From assembly GCF_014636935.1 (NCBI RefSeq), contig NZ_BMES01000001.1, positions 971,383 to 1,035,382 on the forward strand: a stretch of DNA of 64,000 nt, given 5' to 3'. This document shows, piece by piece, positions 44,230 through 52,872 of the stretch. A program made the translations under genes and the position numbers. The DNA is from Alsobacter metallidurans. Lineage in GTDB: Bacteria > Pseudomonadota > Alphaproteobacteria > Rhizobiales > Beijerinckiaceae. The notes beneath the pieces were generated by a model. It searched no databases. It saw nothing but the letters and a program-made list of their open reading frames with translations, and was not told the origin of the DNA. The stretch's first letter is position 1; the number at the start of each line of letters is the position of its first letter.

Positions 44230-46341
44230 ATGCATGGATCTAAGCTGAAGCCGCTGGCCCTCGTGGTTCTGGCCGCCGCGTTGGCGGCGGGCGTGGTCGG
44301 GGCCGTGCGGGGCGATCCTGCGGCGCTGGGCCTTGCCTTGGTGGGTCTGCTGCTGGCGGGCGCGACCTGGCGCTCGGCCGTGATCTCGGTGTTCCTGCGC
44401 ATCTTCGTGGCGATCTTCGCGGTGGAATACGTGCTCGCCAGCGCGGTGGTGCTGCTGGTGCGCGGCGGGCTCTGGCCCGAGGCCCTGGCCGACCTCGCGG
44501 TTCCGACCAGCCTGCCGATCACGGTCGGCGTCTTCGGCCTCATCGTGTATGGGGCGTCGCACCTGCACGTGATCCGCACCATCACGCGCATCGCCGACCT
44601 CTACTTCGCCACCCGCGAGGTCGGCGTGGCCCGCATCTGGCCGTTCGGGACCGTGCAGGTCCGCGAGAACCGGCTCGCTGCCGCGGCCATCACGTTCCTG
44701 ATCGTCATCAACCAGGCGCAGGTCGGCATTTCGGTGCGGCTGTCCTTCTTCAACCGCGACTGGTTCAACGCCATCCAGGAGAAGAACGCCGATGCGTTCT
44801 GGTCGCTGCTGTTCACGGTCTTCCTGGTCTGGGCGGCCGTCTATATCGCCAGCGCGATCGTCGAATACGTGGTGCAGTCCGGCCTCAGCATCCGCTGGCG
44901 GCGCTGGCTGACCGACCATTTCGTCAGCGACTGGCTGGGCGACCACCGCCACTACCGCATGAACCTCGCGGGAGTGGGCGCCGACAACCCCGACCAGCGC
45001 ATCGCGGTCGACATCGATCGCTTCATCGATTCGACCTACAGCTTCTCGATCCGCCTGCTCGCGACCGTGAGCTCGCTGGTGTCGTTCTCGATCATCCTGT
45101 GGACGATCTCGGCCAACTTCACCATCCCGGGCACCGAGATCGTGATCCCGGGCTTCCTGTTCTGGGTGGCGCTGCTCTATGCGGGCATCGGCACGCTGAT
45201 CACCCACCTGATCGGCCGCACCCTGGTGCCGCTGAACTTCACGCAGCAGCGCTACGAGGCGGACTTCCGCTTCTCGCTGGCGCGCCTGCGGGAATATTCG
45301 GAGCAGGTCGCCCTTCTGGACGGCGAGCGCGCCGAGCGCGGCATCGTGATGGGGCGCTTCGGCTCCGTGCTGGCGAATTTTTGGCAGATCGTCGGCGTCC
45401 GCAAACGCCTGCTCGCCTTCACGGCGTCCTATGGGCAGATCAGCCCGCTGATCCCCTATGTGATCGCCGCGCCGTTCTACTTCGCGGGCAAGATCCAGCT
45501 CGGCCAGATGAGCCAGACGGCAGGCGCCTTCGGCAATGTGGAAGGCGCGCTGAACTTCTTCGTCAGCTATTACGTCAGCCTGGCGGAGTACAAATCCGTC
45601 ATCGACCGCCTCACCACCTTCAACGACGCGATCGAGACGGCGGGTTCCATCGGAACCAAGCCGCCCCGCGTCGAGCTGGTGCAGAAGGCCGGGCAGACCA
45701 ACGTGCGCGTGGACGCGCTGGAGCTCGCGCTGCCCAACGGGAAGACCATCGTGACGATCGACGACCTCGTGCTGAAGCCGGGCGAGTCGACGCTGGTCAC
45801 GGGCCCGTCAGGTTCCGGCAAGTCGACGCTGCTTCGCGCCGTCTCGGGCATCTGGCCCTATGGCGACGGCCGCATCAGCGTGCCCGAGGGCCAGAGCGTG
45901 ATGCTGCTGCCGCAGCGCCCCTATATCCCGATGGGCACGCTGCGCGGCGCCGTCACCTATCCGGAGCTCAGCGGCGCCTATGACGATGCGGCCCTGCGCG
46001 ACGCGCTCACGGCCGCGCGCCTGCCCGCACTGGTGGATCGGCTGGACGAGGAAGACATCTGGCCGCAGCGCCTCTCGGGCGGCGAGCAGCAACGCCTCGC
46101 CATCGCGCGCGCGCTCTTGGCCAAGCCGGACTGGCTGTTCCTGGACGAGGCCACATCGGCGCTGGACGAGCTCGGCGAGGCGGCGCTCTACAAGATGCTG
46201 GCCGAGCGCCTGCCCGGCGCCACCATCGTGTCCATCGGCCACCGCTCGACCCTGATCGCCATGCACAAGCGGCATCTGCAAATGGCCTCGAAGGGCGACC
46301 TGTTCACGACCGAGGAGGTCGAGCGGAATGCGAGCGCTTAA
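44230..46341 (+). CDS. ABC exporter fused to BacA/SbmA-type membrane domain
   Basis: A 703-residue transporter with several N-terminal membrane helices. The SbmA/BacA-like domain includes NQAQVGISVRLSFFNRDWFN, TDHFVSDWLGDHRHYRMNL and NPDQRIAVDIDRFIDST. A C-terminal ATPase follows: Walker A in VTGPSGSGKSTLLRAVSG, signature LSGGEQQRLAIARALL, Walker B WLFLDEATSALDE. This architecture is that of YddA and mycobacterial Rv1819c, and of the BacA-related proteins of rhizobia, linked to uptake of peptides or cobalamin, or to very-long-chain lipid A. The precise substrate is unknown. No clear Shine-Dalgarno precedes the ATG. Monocistronic between repeats. Confidence 0.9.
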   Translation: MHGSKLKPLALVVLAAALAAGVVGAVRGDPAALGLALVGLLLAGATWRSAVISVFLRIFVAIFAVEYVLASAVVLLVRGGLWPEALADLAVPTSLPITVGVFGLIVYGASHLHVIRTITRIADLYFATREVGVARIWPFGTVQVRENRLAAAAITFLIVINQAQVGISVRLSFFNRDWFNAIQEKNADAFWSLLFTVFLVWAAVYIASAIVEYVVQSGLSIRWRRWLTDHFVSDWLGDHRHYRMNLAGVGADNPDQRIAVDIDRFIDSTYSFSIRLLATVSSLVSFSIILWTISANFTIPGTEIVIPGFLFWVALLYAGIGTLITHLIGRTLVPLNFTQQRYEADFRFSLARLREYSEQVALLDGERAERGIVMGRFGSVLANFWQIVGVRKRLLAFTASYGQISPLIPYVIAAPFYFAGKIQLGQMSQTAGAFGNVEGALNFFVSYYVSLAEYKSVIDRLTTFNDAIETAGSIGTKPPRVELVQKAGQTNVRVDALELALPNGKTIVTIDDLVLKPGESTLVTGPSGSGKSTLLRAVSGIWPYGDGRISVPEGQSVMLLPQRPYIPMGTLRGAVTYPELSGAYDDAALRDALTAARLPALVDRLDEEDIWPQRLSGGEQQRLAIARALLAKPDWLFLDEATSALDELGEAALYKMLAERLPGATIVSIGHRSTLIAMHKRHLQMASKGDLFTTEEVERNASA

Positions 46342-46363
46342 GGAGTTCATGTCGGCGCGATGC

Positions 46364-46710
46364 CCACCCTCCCCTTGAGGGGGAGGGTCGCCGCGCAGCG
46401 GCGGGGTGGGGTGACGCCGGGCGTTGGCTGGGTGGCGAAACCGAGTCTTGCCCCGGCCCCCCAACCCGCCGGCCTTCGGCCATCGACCCTCCCCCTCAAG
46501 GGGAGGGTGGGCTGCGGCGCTTCGTTCGAAGAACGGCAGGTGAGGCGAGCGCCGTTAGCGCGTTTCTTCTCCCCCCGGGAGAAGGTGTCAGCGAAGCTGA
46601 CGGATGAGGGACTGACGGCTGGTCAGTGGCCTCGATGGTCGAGTTTGCTGGAAGGACGCTAGTCCCTCATCCGGCCCTTCGGGCCACCTTCTCCCGAGGG
46701 GAGAAGGGTG
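46364..46710. repeat. Cluster of families E and F repeats
   Basis: CCACCCTCCCCTTGAGGGGG and its inverse (family E) near 46.36-46.41 and 46.49-46.52 kb, then CTTCTCCCCCCGGGAGAAGG and CCTCATCCGGCCCTTCGGGC (family F) near 46.57-46.71 kb. The 384-base gap between the ABC exporter and the META protein holds nothing else. Confidence 0.75.
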
Positions 46711-46725
46711 CGGCGCGCGACGCCC

Positions 46726-47199
46726 TCAGATCGAGCGCTGGAACTTCAGCTCGCCGTGCTGGCTCTGGATGATCAGGTAGCCGTCCTTCACGTCCCACAC
46801 CTGGGCGGTGCGGAAGGCGACCAGGAAGGCCTTTTCGAGGTCCATCACGCCCTTCTCACAGGCCTTCTTGGTGGACGCGATCGGCCCCACCGCGAAGCGC
46901 TGCTGCTGGAGCGGGTAGGCGGTGGCCGAGAAATTGTTGCAGCCGCCGAAGCCGCGGGCGCGGAACTGGCCGTCCAGCATGATGGAGGGGCGCTCGCCCG
47001 ACGTGAACGACTTGCCGTTCATGCTCGCCAACGTCCACTGCACGTCGGTGGGGAACACCTTCTGGGCCTTGGGAACAACCACCTCGCCCTGCTGCGGCGC
47101 CCGGCTGCCCTTCTGCTGCGCAAGCGCCTGCCCGGCGCCCAGCGAGGCGAAGAGCGCGGCGGCGCAAACGAGACGCATGGAGGACGAACGACGCAGCAT
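46726..47199 (-). CDS. Exported META domain (HslJ-like) protein
   Basis: A 157-residue protein with a signal peptide (MRLVCAAALFASLGAGQALA) and a single META domain. The domain shows VQWTLASMNGKSF, the central RARGFGGCNNFSATAYPLQ, and a second cysteine in IASTKKACEKGVMDLEKAF. HslJ-type META proteins sit in the outer membrane or periplasm and have been linked to heat shock and novobiocin resistance. I chose the ATG with AAGGGAT nine bases upstream; the frame extends 45 bases further without family features. Confidence 0.88.
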   Translation of the reverse strand: MLRRSSSMRLVCAAALFASLGAGQALAQQKGSRAPQQGEVVVPKAQKVFPTDVQWTLASMNGKSFTSGERPSIMLDGQFRARGFGGCNNFSATAYPLQQQRFAVGPIASTKKACEKGVMDLEKAFLVAFRTAQVWDVKDGYLIIQSQHGELKFQRSI

Positions 47200-47310
47200 G
47201 ATGGTGGATCCCTTGTGGAATGGCGGCGGAGCATAGTCACCCAAAGGCGCCCTCGCAATGGCGAGCCGTGGGTTTGACGGGTGCGTTTCTGCGCTGTTTC
47301 AGCGCCTCGC

Positions 47311-47420
47311 CGTCATTGCGAGGAGCGAAGCGACGCGGCAATCCAGGCGCTAGGCGAAGGCCTTGGCGCCTGGTGGCCCGCGTCAGCTGGATTGCTTCGC
47401 TCGCGCTCGCAATGACCGGG
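47311..47420. repeat. Intergenic palindromic repeat, family A (copy 7)
   Basis: CGTCATTGCGAGGAGCGAAG...CGCTCGCAATGACCGG with inner GCAATCCAGGCG and GCTGGATTGCTTC arms. Confidence 0.9.
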
Positions 47421-47443
47421 AGGGTGGCGCCATCCAAAAGCCC

Positions 47444-48427
47444 TCAGCCGCCGATGCGGCGTTCCAGCTTCTCGATCAGCGGGTTGGAGGCCGAGAACAC
47501 GTAGTAGTTCTGCCGCACCGCCACGCGGGTGGCGCCCAGCGCCACGAGCGCTTCCGAGAGGGGAAAGATCTGCCCCGCCGGGCATTGCAGCGTCACCACC
47601 CCGGCGGCTTCGTCGCGCTGGATGAGGCGGGCCGAGAACGGCGCCAGCGCGTCCGCGCCCAGCGCGGCGCGGGGCAGGGTGGCGGTGACCTCGCGGGTGG
47701 TGCGGGCTTCTTCCTCGGCGGCGATGCGGGCCAGGATGGAGCGGGCGGCCCGGCGGGCGCGCTCGCCCCAGGGGGCCTGCGTGGAGGCCGCCAGATTGGC
47801 TTCGCTTTTCAGCATCACGCCATCGTCGATCACCTTCAGGGCGTTGGCGGCCAGCGTCGCGCCCGTTGTGGTGATGTCGACGATGAGCTCCGCCGCGCCT
47901 GAGGCCGGCGCGCCCTCGGTGGCGCCGAGGCTCTCGACGATGCGGTAGTCGGCGACGCCGTGCTGGGCGAAGAACGCGCGCGTCAGGTTCACGTATTTGG
48001 TGGCGACCCGCATCTTGCGGCCGTGCCGGGTGCGAAACACCGAGGCGACGTCCTCGAGATCCGCCATGCGGCGCACGTCGATCCAGGCCTGCGGCACCGC
48101 CACCACCACATTGGCGTGGCCGAAGCCGAGCGGCGTCAGGAGTTCGAGCTTCTGGTCCGCGTCCGGCAGGCTTTCGCGGATCAGGTCCTCGCCCGTGATG
48201 CCGAGATGCGCGCCGCCCTGCGACAGCTCGCGGGCGATCTCGGAGGCGGAAAGGAACAGCACCTCCACGTCCGGCACGCCCGCGATCACGCCGCGATAGT
48301 CGCGCGCGCCACGACCCTGCGACAGCGGCAGGCCGGCGCGCTTGAAGAACGCGAAGGCGTTTTCCTGCAGGCGGCCCTTGGACGGAACGGCCAGGATCAG
48401 CGGGGCGTCGGCGGTGTCGAACGTCAT
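47444..48427 (-). CDS. hisG: ATP phosphoribosyltransferase HisG
   Basis: The 327-residue first enzyme of histidine synthesis, which joins ATP and PRPP. The N-terminus [19 protein letters not shown] and the phosphate-binding loop [20 protein letters not shown] are clear. It is longer than the ~230-residue short form that usually pairs with HisZ. The extra C-terminal ~90 residues ([20 protein letters not shown]) resemble the ACT-like regulatory domain of the long form. Its ATG overlaps the hisZ stop by four bases, so both are one operon, with hisZ first. Having both a C-terminal extension and HisZ is noted as a finding. Confidence 0.96.
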   Translation of the reverse strand: MTFDTADAPLILAVPSKGRLQENAFAFFKRAGLPLSQGRGARDYRGVIAGVPDVEVLFLSASEIARELSQGGAHLGITGEDLIRESLPDADQKLELLTPLGFGHANVVVAVPQAWIDVRRMADLEDVASVFRTRHGRKMRVATKYVNLTRAFFAQHGVADYRIVESLGATEGAPASGAAELIVDITTTGATLAANALKVIDDGVMLKSEANLAASTQAPWGERARRAARSILARIAAEEEARTTREVTATLPRAALGADALAPFSARLIQRDEAAGVVTLQCPAGQIFPLSEALVALGATRVAVRQNYYVFSASNPLIEKLERRIGG

Positions 48428-49545
48428 GCCAGCGCTCCTGCGAGCCGGTCGAGCCAGATGGAGCAGCCCACGGCCGGGATGGGGTGGGAGGCGCCGAGCG
48501 TCTGGATCAGGCGGTCGTAGCGGCCGCCGCCGACGATCGGCCGGGCGTCTGCCTCACCGCCGTCGCGGATCTCGAACACCACGCCGGTGTAGTAGTCGAG
48601 GTTGCGGCCGAAGGCGGCAGAAAAGGCGATCTGCGCCACGTCCACGCCGCGCGCCGCGATGAAGCCCGTGCGGGCGTCGAAGCTGTCGAGCACGGCGCCG
48701 AGATCGAGCCGGGCCTCGGCCGCCAGCGCGCGCAGTTGCGACGAGGCGGCGTCCGGATCGCCCGCGATGGCGGCGAAGCGCCGCAGCACCGCGACCGCCT
48801 CGGGCGAAACGCCGGCGTCGGCCTCGGCTTCGGCGCGGGCCAGGAAGCGCTCGGCGATTTCGGCGGCGGTGCGGCCGCCCACGGTCGAGATGCCCGCGAT
48901 GTTGAGCACGTCCTCCACAAAGGCGCGGGCCGCCTTGGGGTCCTGCCCCTGCACGGCGCGCAGCAGGCCGGCATGTTCGCCGCCCACCGCGTGCGCGGCC
49001 GTGAGGTCCTCGCCCAGCGCGGCGGCGAGCTGGCCTTGCGCGTAGGCCCGGCGCAGCTGGCGGGCGCGGGCGGGCGGCAGCGCAAGCGCATCCAGCAGAG
49101 CGGTAAACAGGCCGACGTCGCCGAGCCGGATCTCGGGGCGGCGCAGGCCCATCGCGTTCACGGCGTCGAACGCGATGGCGAGAACCTCCGCGTCCGCCGC
49201 CTCGGCGTCGTCGCGACCGTAGGATTCGATGCCGGCCTGCCAGAACTCGCCGCTCTCGCCGGCGCGCAGCCGGAACACCGGGCCGCCATAGGAGAGCGCC
49301 GCCGGCTCGGCCGCGCCGGGCGAGGCCAGATAGGCGCGCGCCACCGGGATGGTGTATTCGGGCCGCAGCGCCCATTCGCGGCCGGCCGCGTCCGTGGTGA
49401 CGAACATGCGGGCGCGGATGTCCTCGCCCGAGAGGTCCAGGAACACGTCGGCGGGCTGCAGCACGGGCGGCTCGACCCGGCCGTAGCCGGAATCGCCGAA
49501 GCTCGCGACCAGCGCGTCGGCCAGATCCTGTGGCGTGCGGTCCAT
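48424..49545 (-). CDS. hisZ: ATP phosphoribosyltransferase regulatory subunit HisZ
   Basis: A 373-residue catalytically dead paralogue of histidyl-tRNA synthetase that activates HisG and relays histidine feedback. Class II features remain: [35 protein letters not shown] and [20 protein letters not shown] near the C-terminus. The ATP-binding residues of real synthetases are changed, and the tRNA anticodon-binding domain is absent. The start is the ATG of [12 protein letters not shown]. The frame stays open far upstream but only as a shadow of the divergent HAD gene. It overlaps hisG by ATGA. Confidence 0.93.
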   Translation of the reverse strand: MDRTPQDLADALVASFGDSGYGRVEPPVLQPADVFLDLSGEDIRARMFVTTDAAGREWALRPEYTIPVARAYLASPGAAEPAALSYGGPVFRLRAGESGEFWQAGIESYGRDDAEAADAEVLAIAFDAVNAMGLRRPEIRLGDVGLFTALLDALALPPARARQLRRAYAQGQLAAALGEDLTAAHAVGGEHAGLLRAVQGQDPKAARAFVEDVLNIAGISTVGGRTAAEIAERFLARAEAEADAGVSPEAVAVLRRFAAIAGDPDAASSQLRALAAEARLDLGAVLDSFDARTGFIAARGVDVAQIAFSAAFGRNLDYYTGVVFEIRDGGEADARPIVGGGRYDRLIQTLGASHPIPAVGCSIWLDRLAGALA

Positions 49546-49752
49546 GTCCCTTGTCCTGCCTCGCGTCCTGCGGCGTCGATCCCATAGCAGGCGAGGACGC
49601 GGGGCGCGACCTTCTTTGCCGTGGAGGGTGAACGCTCCGTAGAGCCGCCGCGGCCGCGCGGCGCCGCCGCCTTGACACGCGCCCGCAGCGCCGGTAGCGG
49701 CGGGGCTCCTTCCCGTTCCCCAACAGCGGCCTCGCCGCGCCAGCGGTGACCC

Positions 49753-50631
49753 ATGACGACGACCACAGCGCTGCCCGAGATCCTGTCCGGCGTCGAGGGC
49801 TGGATCGGCCGCTACGACCTCATCCTGTGCGACATCTGGGGCGTGCTGCACGACGGCCTGAAGGCCCATCCGGGCGCGGGCGATGCGCTCACGCGCTTCC
49901 GGCAGGCCGGCGGCACGGTGGTGCTGGTCTCCAACGCGCCGCGGCCGGCGCTGGCGGTGGTTCCGCATCTCGACCAGCTCGGCGTCGTGCGCTCGGCCTG
50001 GGACGGCGCGGTGACGTCGGGCGACGTCACCCGGGCGATGCTGGAGGAGCGGGCCGGCACGGCCTATTACTGGCTCGGCCCGGACCGCGACGCGCCCCTG
50101 TTCGACGGCCTCTCGGCCCGGCAGGTCCCGCTGGAGGAGGCGGAGCTCATCGTCTGCACCGGGCTGCTCCATGACGAGCACGAGACCCCGGCCGACTACG
50201 CCGCGCTCCTTGCCGCCGCCAAGGCGCGAGCCCTGCCCTTCGTGTGCGCCAACCCGGACCTCGTGGTGGAGCGCGGGCAGGACCTGATCTACTGCGCGGG
50301 CGCGCTGGCGCAGGCCTATGAGGAGATCGGCGGCGAGACGATCTACGCCGGCAAGCCCTACCCGGCCGTGTATGCGGCTGCGCGCGACATCGGCGCGTCC
50401 ATCCGGCGTGAGCGAACGCCCGAGAGCCGCATCCTGGCCATCGGCGACGCGCTGCGCACCGACATCGCGGGCGCGAACCAGCTCGGCTGCGACTCGCTGT
50501 TCGTGGCGCGCGGCATTCATACGCACGAGCTCGGCATCGCGGACCGCCCGCTCCACGAGGAGGGCCTCGCCCGCCTGATGGCGACCGCGACCGTGAAGCC
50601 CACCGCCGCGATCGACAAGCTCGCCTGGTAG
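49753..50631 (+). CDS. HAD superfamily class IIA phosphatase-like protein (TIGR01459)
   Basis: A 292-residue HAD hydrolase. The nucleophile region reads LILCDIWGVLHDGLKAHPGA, motif II is TVVLVSNAPRP, the conserved lysine is in IYAGKPYPAVY, and motif IV is ILAIGDALRTDIAGANQLGC. The second aspartate of the usual DxD pair is replaced by Trp (DIW), as in the TIGR01459 subgroup, so classical phosphatase action may be weak. A sugar phosphatase role is often assumed, and the substrate is unknown. Divergent from hisZ and convergent with the transaminase, 15 bases away. Confidence 0.88.
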   Translation: MTTTTALPEILSGVEGWIGRYDLILCDIWGVLHDGLKAHPGAGDALTRFRQAGGTVVLVSNAPRPALAVVPHLDQLGVVRSAWDGAVTSGDVTRAMLEERAGTAYYWLGPDRDAPLFDGLSARQVPLEEAELIVCTGLLHDEHETPADYAALLAAAKARALPFVCANPDLVVERGQDLIYCAGALAQAYEEIGGETIYAGKPYPAVYAAARDIGASIRRERTPESRILAIGDALRTDIAGANQLGCDSLFVARGIHTHELGIADRPLHEEGLARLMATATVKPTAAIDKLAW

Positions 50632-50646
50632 GGCGAGCGGCCGCGC

Positions 50647-51996
50647 TTATGCGACCGCGCGGATCACCTTCCCGAGCTTGTCGACGAGTTCGCCGATCTG
50701 CTCCTCGGTGATGATCAGCGGTGGCGTCACCGCGATGGTCTCGCCGGTGATGCGGATCATGAGGTCATGGTCCCGGAACGCCCGGTCCATGGCCTCGAAG
50801 GCGCGCTTGCCGACCGCGTCCGGGCGCGACGCGAGATCGATGGCGCCGACCATGCCCACGGCCCGGATGTCGAGCACGTTGGGCAGGCCCTTCAGGGTCA
50901 TGATCGCGTCGATCCACTTCGGCTCCATCGCCTTGGAGCGTTCGAACAGGTTCTCGTCGCGATAAAGGTCGAGCGTGGCGAGGCCGGCGGCGGCCGCCAG
51001 CGGGTGGCCCGAATAGGTGTAGCCGTGGAAGAGTTCGATGGCGTTGTCGGGCCCATTCATGAAGGCGTCGTAGATGCCCTTGCGGGCGATCACGCCGCCC
51101 ATCGGCACCGTGCCCGAGTTCACCGCCTTCGCGAAGGTGATCATGTCCGGCACGACGCCGTAGCGCTCGGCCGCGAAGGCGCAGCCCAGGCGCCCGAAGC
51201 CCGAGATCACCTCGTCGAAGATCAGCAGGATGCCGTGCTTGTCGCAGATCTCGCGCAGGCGCTTCAGGTAGCCCTTGGGCGGCGGCAGCACGCCGGTGGA
51301 GCCCGCCATCGGCTCCACGATCACGGCCGCGATGGTGGACGCGTCATGAAGGGTGACGATGCGCTCGAGGTCGTCCGCCAGGTGCGCGCCCCATTCGGGC
51401 TCGCCCTTGGTGAAGGCCTGTTCCTGGCGGTTGTAGGTGTGCGGCAGGTGGTCGACGCCGGCCAGCAGCGAGCCAAAGAACTTGCGGTTGTTGACGATGC
51501 CGCCCACCGAGATGCCGCCGAATCCGACGCCGTGGTAGCCGCGCTCGCGGCCGATCAGGCGGGTGCGCGAGCCCTGCCCCTTCACGTTCCAGTAGGCGAG
51601 CGCGATCTTGAGCGCGGTGTCGACCGCTTCCGAGCCCGAATTGGCGAAGAACACGTGGTCGAGGTCGGCAGGCGCCAGCGCGGCGATGCGCGAGGCGAGC
51701 TGGAAGGCTTTGGGGTGGCCGAACTGGAAGGTCGGCGCGAAGTCGAGCTCCGCCGCCTGCTTCTGGATGGCCTCCACGATCGGCTGGCGGCCATGCCCGG
51801 CGTTGCAGCACCACAGCCCCGCGACGCCGTCCAGGATCTTGCGGCCCTCGGGGGTGATGTAGTGCATGTCCTTCGCTCCCGCGATCATGCGCGGGTTCTG
51901 CTTGAAGGAGCGGTTGGCCGTGAACGGCAGCCAGAACGCGTCGAGGTCGTTCGGGGCGACGTCGCGGCCGGACAGGTGATCGTGAGCAAGGGACAT
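50647..51996 (-). CDS. Omega-amino acid:pyruvate aminotransferase (class III)
   Basis: A 449-residue PLP enzyme of the beta-alanine:pyruvate transaminase type. WLPFTANRSFKQNPRMI at the N-terminus is characteristic of this group. Motifs seen include GVAGLWCCNAGHGRQPIVEA, ANSGSEAVDTALKIALAYW, the cofactor aspartate in LLIFDEVISGFGRLG, and the PLP lysine in ITFAKAVNSG. It would move amino groups from beta-alanine or other omega-amines to pyruvate. It is monocistronic, with its 5' end facing a repeat-bearing gap. Confidence 0.92.
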   Translation of the reverse strand: MSLAHDHLSGRDVAPNDLDAFWLPFTANRSFKQNPRMIAGAKDMHYITPEGRKILDGVAGLWCCNAGHGRQPIVEAIQKQAAELDFAPTFQFGHPKAFQLASRIAALAPADLDHVFFANSGSEAVDTALKIALAYWNVKGQGSRTRLIGRERGYHGVGFGGISVGGIVNNRKFFGSLLAGVDHLPHTYNRQEQAFTKGEPEWGAHLADDLERIVTLHDASTIAAVIVEPMAGSTGVLPPPKGYLKRLREICDKHGILLIFDEVISGFGRLGCAFAAERYGVVPDMITFAKAVNSGTVPMGGVIARKGIYDAFMNGPDNAIELFHGYTYSGHPLAAAAGLATLDLYRDENLFERSKAMEPKWIDAIMTLKGLPNVLDIRAVGMVGAIDLASRPDAVGKRAFEAMDRAFRDHDLMIRITGETIAVTPPLIITEEQIGELVDKLGKVIRAVA

Positions 51997-52185
51997 AAAG
52001 GGCCTCCGGTCGGTCGGCGACGGCGCTGATCGTGTCCGAAAAGCCTAGCAGGGCGCCAGCCCGCGCGAAAGCCGCCCCCATGCGTGGCCCCTGCGAAACT
52101 GCGGCCGTCCGCCGCAGCTTTTTGGCAGAAGATGCGAGAAGGCGGGGATGTGTCGGGTGCTGGGAGGCTGTGGAGAGCGCCTCGC

Positions 52186-52269
52186 CGTCATTGCGAGCCG
52201 GAGGCGAAGCAATCCAGCCTAGCGCCGGGCCATTTGACTGGATTGCTTCGCTGTCGCTCGCAACGACGG
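52186..52269. repeat. Intergenic palindromic repeat, family A (copy 8)
   Basis: CGTCATTGCGAGCCGGAGGC...GTCGCTCGCAACGACGG, slightly decayed in the right arm. The 328-base gap between the transaminase and the metal-binding protein holds only this. Confidence 0.88.
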
Positions 52270-52324
52270 GAGGGTGGGGCGGCTAAACCGCTTTCCCGTC
52301 AAAGCGGCGCGAGCGATCGCGCCC

Positions 52325-52552
52325 TTACGCCAGCGGCACGGCCTCGTAGCCGGCCTTGGTGATGGCCTCGGCCAGTCCGTGCGGGTCGGCGCTGGTGCGG
52401 GCGTTGACGCGGGCGTTGTCGAGGTCGACCGAGACTTCGGCGCCGGGGTCGAGCCGCTTCACGACGCGGGTCACCGCGTTGGCGCAGCCGCCGCAGGTCA
52501 TCCCTTTCACCGCGAGGACGACGTCGGGCGTGGTGTTCAGTGCTTCGCTCAT
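52325..52552 (-). CDS. Heavy-metal-associated (CopZ-like) domain protein
   Basis: A 75-residue HMA fold with the metal-binding motif MTCGGCANAVTRVVKRLD and the beta strand AEVSVDLDNARVNARTS. Such proteins carry Cu(I), or another soft metal, to a P-type ATPase. No P-type ATPase or CueR-like regulator is next to it, so it is an orphan. The ATG gives the usual 65-75 residue chaperone; the frame upstream adds an unrelated basic stretch. Confidence 0.88.
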   Translation of the reverse strand: MSEALNTTPDVVLAVKGMTCGGCANAVTRVVKRLDPGAEVSVDLDNARVNARTSADPHGLAEAITKAGYEAVPLA

Positions 52553-52872
52553 GCTCGCCTCCAGACGTGGCGCCGCGCACGGGGCGTCCGCCATTCCGGC
52601 TTCACATAGGCGCGCGCTTGTCCTGCGCCAAGCACCCAGCGCCAAGAACCCCGCGCCGGGATCGCCGCATGACGCTACCCGCCCGGCCTACCCCTAAGGG
52701 CGGCCGCTACGTGAAAAAGGCCGGGAAAGCACGGGCGCAAAAAGGGAAACAGCTTTTCGGGCGCGGGAGGATGCGACACTCTCCGGCCCAAAGGCGGTTT
52801 TGTCGGGCAACGTGCGGTGATTCGCAGGCGCGGCGGCCGTTGGGGCAGCATCAACCGGGCATCCGTTCCGCC

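Noticed and set aside
49546..50556. Extension of hisZ to about 710 residues
   Set aside because: The extra sequence is antisense to the HAD gene and unlike any HisZ. The ATG of MDRTPQDL fits the family length.
52669..52872. Basic 68-residue N-terminal extension of the TipF-like protein (PKGGRYVKKAGKARAQKG)
   Set aside because: It may be the remnant of a separate small KGGRY-type gene. No signal joins it to the membrane protein, though the start is not certain.
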